This document shows, one piece after another, positions 56,769 through 64,000 of a stretch of DNA of 64,000 bases (positions within the stretch are counted from its first letter, which is position 1; the number at the start of each line of letters is the position of its first letter). Under the pieces are notes generated by a model that was given only the letters and a program-made list of their open reading frames with translations, had not been told where the DNA came from and did no database searches. The position numbers and the translations under genes are program-made. The DNA is from Cytophagales bacterium (GTDB lineage: Bacteria; Bacteroidota; Bacteroidia; Cytophagales; Cyclobacteriaceae), in contig JAKSDQ010000028.1 of NCBI GenBank assembly GCA_022360015.1, positions 1-64,000 of the forward strand, given 5' to 3'.

Positions 56769-58232
56769 ATGTTAGTAAAAGTGAGTAAAAGCAAAAGAAC
56801 CAGGATCATTGATGTGTTGAACAGCGATCAGTTTGAATCGACTGTGGTGGTAAAAGGCTGGATAAGGACAAAAAGGGACAGCAAAAACGTAGTCTTTATC
56901 GCCATGAATGACGGCTCGGTTATCCGCAATTTGCAGGTCGTTGTCGATGCAGGTTCTGTCAGCGAAGAAATTCTGGATAAAATCACTACCGGTGCCTGTA
57001 TATCGGTGACCGGAAAGATCACCGCATCGCAGGGTAAGGGACAGGCGGTAGAAGTATTGGCGCAGGAAATAGAGGTGCTGGGCGAGGCCGATCCCGAGAA
57101 ATTCCCATTACAACCTAAGCGGCATTCACTGGAATTTTTGCGGGAAATTGCCCACCTCAGGCCGAGAACCAATACTTTTGGTGCTATTTTTCGCATTCGC
57201 CATGCCATGATCATTGCTGTACATCAATTTTTTACAGAAAAAGGCTTTTTAAATGTGCATACACCCATTATCACGGCTTCTGATGCTGAGGGTGCCGGGG
57301 AAACTTTTGTCGTTACCAACATAGATTTGGAAAAACCTCCAAGAGGTGATGACGGACAGATTGATTACAGTAAAGATTTTTTCGGAAAAAAAACCAACCT
57401 CACCGTATCGGGCCAGTTGGAAGGGGAGTTGGCAGCCCTGGCATTGTCGGAGATATATACCTTCGGGCCTTCCTTCCGGGCCGAAAACTCTAATACCAGT
57501 CGTCATTTATCAGAGTTCTGGATGATTGAACCGGAGATGGCATTCTATGACCTGGAAGACAATATGGATCTGGCCGAAGAATTTGTAAAACACCTGGTTA
57601 AATACGCGATGGAACATTGCCGGGAAGATTTGGCGTTTTTAAACAAGAGGGCTGAAGATGAAGACAAAAACAAAAAACAGGAAGACCGGAGGCCCATGTC
57701 TTTACTGGAAAGCCTGGAGTTTGTAGGAAATCATGATTTCAAAAGGATTTCCTATACCGAAGCTATCGAGATATTAAAAAACTCTAAACCCAACAAAAAG
57801 AAGCGCTTTCAGTTTTTAATCGAGGACTGGGGGGCTGACCTGCAATCCGAACATGAACGTTACCTGGTAGAAAAACACTTTAAAAAACCTGTGATTATCT
57901 ACAATTATCCAGCTAATATCAAGGCTTTTTATATGCGTGTCAATGAAGATGGAAAAACTGTGGCGGCCATGGACGTACTCTTTCCCGGGATTGGTGAAAT
58001 AATCGGAGGTTCACAAAGAGAGGAACGTTATACCCGGTTGGTGGAAAAAATGGAAAAAACAGGTATTCATGTTGATGATCTACAATGGTATTTGGACACC
58101 CGGAAATTCGGAACAGCTCCTCACAGTGGTTTTGGACTTGGTTTTGAAAGGTTTTTGCAATTTGTTACAGGCATGAATAACATCAGGGATGTCATTCCTT
58201 TCCCCAGAACACCCGGTAATGCTGAGTTTTAA
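56769..58232 (+). CDS. asnS: Asparaginyl-tRNA synthetase
   Basis: 487 aa from the ATG at 56769 ([13 protein letters not shown]). The frame extends 29 codons further upstream, but those residues match no family start. An OB-fold anticodon-binding domain ([15 protein letters not shown]) leads into the class II catalytic core: motif 2 [20 protein letters not shown] and motif 3 [12 protein letters not shown], then [10 protein letters not shown]. It charges tRNA-Asn with asparagine in the cytoplasm. It is more GC-rich than the NRPS region, as expected for core sequence. Confidence 0.97.
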   Translation: MLVKVSKSKRTRIIDVLNSDQFESTVVVKGWIRTKRDSKNVVFIAMNDGSVIRNLQVVVDAGSVSEEILDKITTGACISVTGKITASQGKGQAVEVLAQEIEVLGEADPEKFPLQPKRHSLEFLREIAHLRPRTNTFGAIFRIRHAMIIAVHQFFTEKGFLNVHTPIITASDAEGAGETFVVTNIDLEKPPRGDDGQIDYSKDFFGKKTNLTVSGQLEGELAALALSEIYTFGPSFRAENSNTSRHLSEFWMIEPEMAFYDLEDNMDLAEEFVKHLVKYAMEHCREDLAFLNKRAEDEDKNKKQEDRRPMSLLESLEFVGNHDFKRISYTEAIEILKNSKPNKKKRFQFLIEDWGADLQSEHERYLVEKHFKKPVIIYNYPANIKAFYMRVNEDGKTVAAMDVLFPGIGEIIGGSQREERYTRLVEKMEKTGIHVDDLQWYLDTRKFGTAPHSGFGLGFERFLQFVTGMNNIRDVIPFPRTPGNAEF

Positions 58233-58523
58233 TATTAAAGTTAAAGCTTCAACCGGAACTCGTTGAGACAATAACCTTGGCTTCAGACTGTCAATAAATA
58301 AAATTTTTGGACAATCGACTCAACACAAATCAAATTACAAACTTGCGTCATTTTAGGCGAAAGTTTCAAACTTCACCGAGAGAATACATTCAGGAGGCAG
58401 GTTCAGTCTCCCACTAAAGCTATCAATGGGTGGGATTTTAAATGTCAGTAAGTCTGGCACAAGCTAAAACCTAAGTTATTTAAGAAGAAAAAAGCGATTG
58501 AAGTTCAACCGCCTTTAAAACAA

Positions 58524-58892
58524 TTACCTTATAACTTTCTGAAATTTAAATGCCCTCCTGTAGAGGGTACCATTATCTTTAATAATCAATATATAATGTC
58601 CTGCAGCATATTGCCGAACAGGAATTCTGTATTGACTGTCGTCGATTTTTACTACTTCTGTACGAACTTTGTTGCCTATCAGGCTCACTACCTCAAACGC
58701 CGGGTCCACAAAATTATCTCCTGAAGATTTTATATTCAGATATTCAAAAGCCGGATTAGGAAACAACTCTACCTGATAATCCTTTTTAACTACTTCCCCG
58801 TTAACTCTCGCTATATGAGGCTTTTGCTGACCATTGACCCACCCAACAAAACCGAAAACACACAAAATTAATAATAGTAATAATCTTTTCAT
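58524..58892 (-). CDS. Small secreted protein consisting mainly of a T9SS type A sorting domain
   Basis: 122 aa. Signal peptide at 1-21 (LLLLLILCVFGFVGWVNG). From about residue 42, VELFPNPAFEYLNIKS begins a Por_Secre_tail-type domain with FEVVSLIGNKV and YAAGHYILIIKDNGTLYRRAFKF to the end. This domain normally directs larger proteins through the type IX secretion system. Here there is almost no cargo between signal and tail, so it may be a remnant or a tail-only protein. Confidence 0.8.
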   Translation of the reverse strand: MKRLLLLLILCVFGFVGWVNGQQKPHIARVNGEVVKKDYQVELFPNPAFEYLNIKSSGDNFVDPAFEVVSLIGNKVRTEVVKIDDSQYRIPVRQYAAGHYILIIKDNGTLYRRAFKFQKVIR

Positions 58893-59185
58893 ATCTTGAA
58901 CCTATCATTTCACCAAATTACTTATATAAAGTATACAGCAAAAAGCACACCAAGGTTTTATATTTTCCTAAAAAATTAAAAAGCCCTTGTATAACTTTTG
59001 TATCAGGGTCAGAATTTAAAACAGTATATATAAGTAAAAGGGTGTTAGGAAGGTTTGTTTTATATTAAACCATAACAAATGTACAAAAAAAAATTCCCAA
59101 AGCCAGTAACTAGTACTTAATTTGTGTTGACGGCCAGGTAATATTGTAGCAAATATTCACATTTTTTATCCTGATAATTAATTGT

Positions 59186-60715
59186 TTAAGTATAAAGTTC
59201 AGGTTTTTCAGGGCACTTGGATCGCAGTTGCCGGAATGCAGCGGACAGGAATTCAATAATATCACCGGAGATCAAAGCCTCTTCCCCTTTTTCAGCCGCC
59301 ACCAGATCGCCTGCCAAACCATGCAGGTAAACACCCAGGGTAGCCGCTACCTCAGCTATGTAGCCCTGGCCAAGCAAAGAGGTAATAATTCCTGTCAACA
59401 CATCACCACTGCCGGCAGTGGCCATGCCCGGATTGCCCGTACTGTTAAAAAAGGTACGCCCGTCCGGTGTGGAAATAGTGGTGTGGGCACCTTTGAAAAC
59501 TATGTATACATTGTATTGTTGCGAAAATTCCCTTTGCAAATCCAGGCGTTGATAGTCATTATCCCAGGTGCCTGCAATTCTTTCAAACTCCTTGGGATGT
59601 GGGGTCAGAATCGATTGAGGGGGGATTTTATCCCGTAAGTGTTTGTGCTGACTTATTATATTCAGCCCGTCGGCATCAATAACAACAGGTCGGTGATACT
59701 GATTCAGCAATTCCTCCATCAGGCGTGCCGTTTCTTCGTGGGTGTCAATGCCCGGGCCAATGCCGATGACATCGCAATCCGGCTTTTCAGGAAGCCATGA
59801 TATAAACCGGTCCCCTTCATCAATAGAAACCATCGCCTCCGGCACGGCAATCTGCATGATTTCATATCCGCACCGGGGCACATGCACAGTCAGCAACCCC
59901 GTACCTGTCCTCAAACAGGCACGGCTCGACAGTATGGCCGCTCCCATCTTACCGGCACTCCCTGTAAAAAGCAAAGCCCTGCCAAAATTTCCTTTATGAG
60001 CAAACTTGTCCCTGGTTTTTAGCATAGGCTGCATATCAGCCGGTTGCAGAAAAAAATCAGCACATTCTGTCTGATCGATAAACTCCGGGCTCAGGCCAAT
60101 ATCCACTACTTCCCACTCCCCTACCCAAAGCCGGTTTTCAGGTAATAAAAATGCCATTTTTGGTAATTGAAATGAAATGGTTAGTTGCGGCTCTATGACG
60201 ACACCACCTGAACCCGGCCGGTCTGCAAACAACCCCGACGCAATATCAACCGAAACCACGATAGCGCCCGACTGGTTTATTGTCTCAATCACCTCAGCAA
60301 ATAAACCAGTGACCGGCCTGTCCAGCCCTGAACCGAAAATAGCATCGATTAGCAGTATGTTTTCAGGTATTTGAGGTATTTCATGGCTGCTGCCTATTGT
60401 TGACTTTTCTACACCTTCAGGAATTCTTTTTTCATTGATGGCAAAATCGGCAGATGATTTATCACTAACGCTTACTACAAAAATTTTGACGTCATATTTT
60501 TTTTCAGTCAATATCCTGCCAATGGCCAGCCCGTCACCCCCATTGTTGCCAGTGCCGCAAAAAATCCATACGGCTTTATCCGTCATATAATGCTGCACAA
60601 AACTTTTTACAAAAGCCAGCGATGCCCGCTCCATGAGATCAATGGAAGGAATCGGTTCACTCCTGATCGTGTAAGCGTCGGCCGCTCTGATTTGTGCTGA
60701 AGAAAATATTTTCAT
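59186..60715 (-). CDS. nnr: Bifunctional NAD(P)HX epimerase/dehydratase
   Basis: 509 aa from the ATG at 60715 (MKIFSSAQIRAAD, the usual YjeF start; the frame is open 15 codons further upstream). The N-terminal epimerase domain has FCGTGNNGGDGLAIGR near 51. The C-terminal ADP-dependent dehydratase domain (about 225-500) has DVIGIGPGIDT, then TPHPKEFERI and NPGMATAGSGDVLTGI. It repairs hydrated NADH and NADPH. Both halves are complete; single gene, convergent to nothing. Confidence 0.95.
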   Translation of the reverse strand: MKIFSSAQIRAADAYTIRSEPIPSIDLMERASLAFVKSFVQHYMTDKAVWIFCGTGNNGGDGLAIGRILTEKKYDVKIFVVSVSDKSSADFAINEKRIPEGVEKSTIGSSHEIPQIPENILLIDAIFGSGLDRPVTGLFAEVIETINQSGAIVVSVDIASGLFADRPGSGGVVIEPQLTISFQLPKMAFLLPENRLWVGEWEVVDIGLSPEFIDQTECADFFLQPADMQPMLKTRDKFAHKGNFGRALLFTGSAGKMGAAILSSRACLRTGTGLLTVHVPRCGYEIMQIAVPEAMVSIDEGDRFISWLPEKPDCDVIGIGPGIDTHEETARLMEELLNQYHRPVVIDADGLNIISQHKHLRDKIPPQSILTPHPKEFERIAGTWDNDYQRLDLQREFSQQYNVYIVFKGAHTTISTPDGRTFFNSTGNPGMATAGSGDVLTGIITSLLGQGYIAEVAATLGVYLHGLAGDLVAAEKGEEALISGDIIEFLSAAFRQLRSKCPEKPELYT

Positions 60716-61039
60716 AAAATTTTTCAAATTATCAAAGGCCCGCAAACCTGTTGGATCCAATCATCGACAAATACCAATAATTTAAGCTACAAATTTTCAT
60801 GTAAAAACCGAAGATTAAACTTTTAAGGTCAAAAATCCACTACACTTTAATAAAAAAAAATTTTAATGTGTACTTGAAGTAATGAAGCGATAATTATTAT
60901 CAAATTTTTAGAAATCAGATCGTTATGTAATTTTGAGGTGACTTTTAGAGAGAATTCGCTCTTAAATTGTTTTAGGAATACTTTAAATTAGTGCTAACTT
61001 TGGATTGAATCCGTATTACCAACCAAAACAACAGATGCT
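60716..61039. other. Divergent intergenic region between nnr and bactofilin genes
   Basis: 324 AT-rich bp without a gene. A TAACTTTG at 60995-61002 matches the Bacteroidetes -7 consensus TAnnTTTG and lies 37 bp before the bactofilin ATG. A TTG element is near, but at a long spacing. Confidence 0.4.
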
Positions 61040-61546
61040 ATGTTCAATAATAAACAAGAGGAAAAGCTAGCGCAAGAAGCCAGTAACATCAGCAATACCA
61101 TAGGTAAAGGTACTACACTGAATGGTAGTATCGAGACTTATGGTAATTTAAGAATCGAGGGAAAAGTTTATGGAGATATTACTGCCAAATCAAAGGTTGT
61201 CATAGGTAAATCTGCCTATATAGAGGGCAACATTCTGGCGCAAAACGCTGATATTGAGGGTGAGGTCAAAGGTAAGGTTGAGATCAGTGACATCCTGGTT
61301 TTAAAGCCCACTGCAAAAATCCGCGGTGATATCCTCACTAATAAGTTAATTGTCGAATCAGGTGCCCAGTTTAACGGTCAAAGTAAAATGGGACAAAAGG
61401 TCAGGGAAATTCAAATTGGAAAAAGCGACTACGGCAATGCTATGCCAAAATATGCCAGGAAAGAAACGCCCAAAAGCGAAGAGCCTGTGAAGGAAAACAC
61501 CAAAATGGCCAAAGATATGCCTAAACCTTCAGTAGCTTCCAATTAA
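61040..61546 (+). CDS. Bactofilin
   Basis: 168 aa. A short N-terminal tail is followed by a repetitive beta-helix core at about 20-120 (GTTLNGSIETYGNLRIEGKV, YGDITAKSKVVIGKSA, VEISDILVLKPTAKIRGDI, LIVESGAQFNG) and a charged, proline-rich C-terminal tail. Bactofilins polymerise without nucleotide and serve as cytoskeletal scaffolds for shape or motility. Length and repeat pattern are typical. Confidence 0.95.
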   Translation: MFNNKQEEKLAQEASNISNTIGKGTTLNGSIETYGNLRIEGKVYGDITAKSKVVIGKSAYIEGNILAQNADIEGEVKGKVEISDILVLKPTAKIRGDILTNKLIVESGAQFNGQSKMGQKVREIQIGKSDYGNAMPKYARKETPKSEEPVKENTKMAKDMPKPSVASN

Positions 61547-62326
61547 GAAAAAGACTGATTAATCAATTAACATAACCCGGAAGAACTTTTTGCAGGAGGC
61601 TGTTTGTTAGCTTGTCTAAAACCTCCTAATATAATGGCAGATTGAAAGATCTGGACCAGATGGCTATGCTCTGGCCAATCACTAATGCTTTTAGAAGAGC
61701 GGGCACCATCATATCAGCTTTGTTGCAAAGAAATCCCCATAAAAATTGTCAAGGTATTGGTAGTTTGTGCGCAACGAATCAACTGTATGAATAAAGCGGT
61801 TAGCAAACGCACGCTTTTAAAATATTCGATCGTCAAATTTAAAACCACTTGCCTGCCCAAAGTTTGAAATACTGTAGTTTCCCATAGTAACCTGTAACAA
61901 ATTGTCTCGGACAAAATAATTCTTACTTCTTAAAATCTGTAAAATCCGGCTATTAAAATCAAGCAACTTGAACTTATCTAAAAAAGATGCGCATAGATAC
62001 AAGAATATCGATCTGAACCAGAAAAGAATCGCCATTAAATTACCTGGTAACAAAATGGTGTTTTACTGGTAGATTTTTGCAACAATATTGAAGATTTTAG
62101 GGACTTAGTTGCTTAATAGAATAATTGAATTATTAATTAGTATTAAAATGTAAGTTTAACTGTGTTTTTTGAGTTTATTATCATGAGATAGTTTTTTTAT
62201 CGGATTCAACCGCATACAACATACTCGGCTAACCCTAATTTACATACCTGTCCATAAACCGGGCAATACAAACTTTCGACTAACCCTGACAGAAAACCAA
62301 TTTAGACTAAGTAAAACGGAAATGAA
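61547..62326. other. Gene-poor 780 bp with possible pseudogene debris
   Basis: No intact gene. On the minus strand, 61820-62050 (NYFVRDNLLQVTMGNYSISN) and, in a different frame, 61720-61820 (RAFANRFIHTVDSLRTNYQY) read like coding remnants split by a frameshift and stops. I do not recognise the family. The rest is AT-rich without structure. Confidence 0.4.
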
Positions 62327-62569
62327 ATGGTAAATGAAAAATTTGCAGCGGCAGACATCAGATTTCAGGAACAATTCATGTGTGTGGAGTTAATGGACGG
62401 TAGTATTTTCAAAGTCCCGCTGAAGTATTTGCCAATATTGAATCAATCCACCCAGGATGAGCGCGAAAATTGGGAATTATGTGGCAATGGCTTCGCTATT
62501 TGCTGGCCAGATCTGAATAACTACATTCTGACAGCCTCAGAATTAATCAGGGAGTTTAAAGAAGTGTAG
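62327..62569 (+). CDS. DUF2442 protein
   Basis: 80 aa. CVELMDGSIFKVPLKYLPIL, then WELCGNGFAICWPDL near the end, is the pattern of DUF2442 proteins, which often accompany DUF4160 proteins in toxin-antitoxin-like pairs. No DUF4160 partner is next to it here: the neighbour on the other strand is a DUF1801 gene. ATG at 62327; the frame is intact. Confidence 0.8.
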   Translation: MVNEKFAAADIRFQEQFMCVELMDGSIFKVPLKYLPILNQSTQDERENWELCGNGFAICWPDLNNYILTASELIREFKEV

Positions 62570-62672
62570 TGTGGGTTTGAGTGTGGGGGGGAACTTTTGG
62601 TTTTGAAGAAATAATGTGGGTGGAAAGGGTTAAGTAAGGCCTTGTTAACTATCGTAGACATTTTAGTGTGTA

Positions 62673-63050
62673 TTAGCAGCCAATGTCCTCTCCATTCTTC
62701 CAAAGTTCGACAGCCCGGTCTACAAATTCGTCAATGCGGGTATCTGAAATAGCCACCGACTTTTTGAACCTGATACATCCTTTGCCTACGTCAATCCCCT
62801 TCAATAAGCTGCCATTGGGGTCTATTTTTTTTGCATCACCCGTATAAAGGCTTACATAATTTTTTTGCGCATTTAGATAAAAAATGGTGCCCCTATCATC
62901 ACTGTAATTAAGCATTTTGTATTCGATACCTTCCACAAAATCCGGCGCTTTTGACTTAATCAACGTTCTCAGGTGCTCCAGCTTTTCACGTCTCCAATCA
63001 TCCTCGAGTGCCTCGATATATTCTTCCGGTGTTTTTACGTCATATTGCAT
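62673..63050 (-). CDS. DUF1801 protein (YdhG-like fold)
   Basis: 125 aa. It starts MQYDVKTPEEYIEALEDDWR, continues with GIEYKMLNYSDDRGTIFYL and NAQKNYVSLYTGD, and has CIRFKKSVAISDTRIDEFV near the end. This layout (TPEEYI, EGI.YKM..Y, KN.VSLY, IRFKK) fits DUF1801. Function is not established. It is monocistronic, convergent to the DUF2442 gene. Confidence 0.8.
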   Translation of the reverse strand: MQYDVKTPEEYIEALEDDWRREKLEHLRTLIKSKAPDFVEGIEYKMLNYSDDRGTIFYLNAQKNYVSLYTGDAKKIDPNGSLLKGIDVGKGCIRFKKSVAISDTRIDEFVDRAVELWKNGEDIGC

Positions 63051-63214
63051 GGTATAGCTCCTCAGATATTTTTGGAGAAATTACAGCATTTACTTTTGCT
63101 ATACAATCGCAAATTATAAAAAAATCCTGAAAACCAACGGAGTAATAGTATGCAACAATTATTCAAAGAATTAAGTATATTGGCTGACACGATACAATAT
63201 CTTTGTGAAAAATA

Positions 63215-64000
63215 ATGGAAGACAGCTTAAAATACTATCTCGACAATACAGTAGTTACCAAAGCAGCTATTGAAAGCCGTTTATTCCACCCCATAACAAA
63301 GCTGCGATATCCTGCAAGGCTGGTATATGTGCTTCTTCGAAAATATGCCAAAGACTTTTTAAAATCCGGAATCGAACCCCGATTTGTCAGCCTGTCAGGG
63401 CTTAGAGGGGTTGGAAAAACTACTTTGTTATGGCAAACAGCCAATTACATCTATCATGAACACTCAAAAAATATCTATTTTTTTAATGTCAACACATTAA
63501 AAAACCTGGGAATCGATCTGCATATCGCCTTGGAAGAATTTCAAAGAAATATCATAAAAAATCGGTTTAATGAATTAAAAGAGCCTATTACATTGCTGTT
63601 TGACGAAGTTCACGATGACGAGCACTGGAGCAAAACCTTAAAAATTCTCTATGATGAAGCGAGATCAGCCTTTATTCTTTGCACGGGTTCATCGGCCTTA
63701 TTGCTGAATCAGACGGCTGACTTAGCGAGAAGAATGCGCATTGAAAAAATTTATCCCTTCAAGTTTATTGAATTTATTACGGCAAAAACCTGTATGGAGC
63801 ATGATGGAAATATGGTTTTCCCTGAAAAGGGACTGGCGGCTGATTTGAAGGAAGCCTTGTTTTACAGCGAAAATGCGGAAGAGGCTTTTATCAAAGTTCA
63901 GTCATTTGGCAGCATGGTCACTACCTATTATAACAAAATTGAATCTTTAAAATCCTTAGAAATAAAAAAGCTCCTGCAGGGTTACATCAGTTATCAGAAT
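63215..64000 (+). CDS. P-loop ATPase (AAA+ ATP-binding protein), cut by window edge
   Basis: 262 codons from the ATG at 63215, frame open at the right edge, C-terminus missing. Walker A SGLRGVGKTTLLWQ near residue 74, Walker B LLFDEVHDDEHWS near 130, then ILCTGSSALLL (sensor-1-like) and RRMRIEKIYPFKFIEFI, all typical of the ATPase proteins that carry a C-terminal DUF4143 nuclease-like domain. Whether that domain is present lies outside the window. No operon partner is seen upstream. Confidence 0.85.
   Translation, partial: MEDSLKYYLDNTVVTKAAIESRLFHPITKLRYPARLVYVLLRKYAKDFLKSGIEPRFVSLSGLRGVGKTTLLWQTANYIYHEHSKNIYFFNVNTLKNLGIDLHIALEEFQRNIIKNRFNELKEPITLLFDEVHDDEHWSKTLKILYDEARSAFILCTGSSALLLNQTADLARRMRIEKIYPFKFIEFITAKTCMEHDGNMVFPEKGLAADLKEALFYSENAEEAFIKVQSFGSMVTTYYNKIESLKSLEIKKLLQGYISYQN

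Overview
The window comes from a Bacteroidota genome, most likely a member of the Cytophagales. The clues are a UpxY/NusG-like antiterminator, a type IX secretion C-terminal domain, a bactofilin, a Bacteroidetes-type tra set (TraE-F-G-J-K) with BfmA/BtgA and DUF5712-type mobilisation genes, and an AT-rich sequence with weak ribosome binding sites.

Region 1 (1-34310, all minus strand) is a large nonribosomal peptide synthetase (NRPS) locus that continues beyond the left edge. In transcription order: NusG-like antiterminator, small unknown protein, type II thioesterase, CmlA-type diiron beta-hydroxylase, peptide-exporting ABC transporter, NodU/CmcH-type carbamoyltransferase, 115-aa unknown protein, degenerate GIY-YIG protein, LRR-Roc-COR (ROCO) GTPase, then the assembly line. 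The line reads acyl-AMP ligase-T-C-A-T-C-A-T-C / half C-A-T-C-FkbH / SAM methyltransferase / T-C / AsnB / A-T-C-A... The FkbH (HAD-type, glyceryl-loading) domain sits where an adenylation domain should be. Its cognate carrier domain is the free N-terminal T of the next synthetase. The simplest reading is a split C-FkbH/T module that inserts a glycerate-derived hydroxy acid in mid-chain, giving an acylated depsipeptide with an ornithine-type residue and probable beta-hydroxyl, carbamoyl and methyl decorations. No terminating thioesterase domain is in view.

Region 2 (34.3-40.8 kb) holds two unrecognised plus-strand ORFs, an FtsX/MacB-type ABC permease and then a decayed zone: a transposase remnant, a DUF6624 gene, a TonB/TPR pseudogene, a frameshifted ParE-type toxin with a broken antitoxin, and two diverged direct repeats.

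Region 3 (40.8-51.3 kb) is the remains of a conjugative or mobilisable element. traK, J, G, F and E abut a metalloprotease-TPR gene whose 5' part is missing. Then come a degenerate tRNA-Pro-like sequence, a membrane zinc-finger protein, a relaxase, a BfmA/BtgA protein, three tandem palindromic 26-bp repeats (candidate oriT/iterons) and a RadC protein.

Region 4 (51.7-64.0 kb) looks like ordinary chromosome: B-box-like membrane protein, tRNA-Arg(ACG), outer-membrane beta-barrel, PAP2-like protein, rpoN, asnS, a T9SS tail protein, NAD(P)HX repair enzyme, bactofilin, DUF2442, DUF1801 and a P-loop ATPase cut by the right edge.
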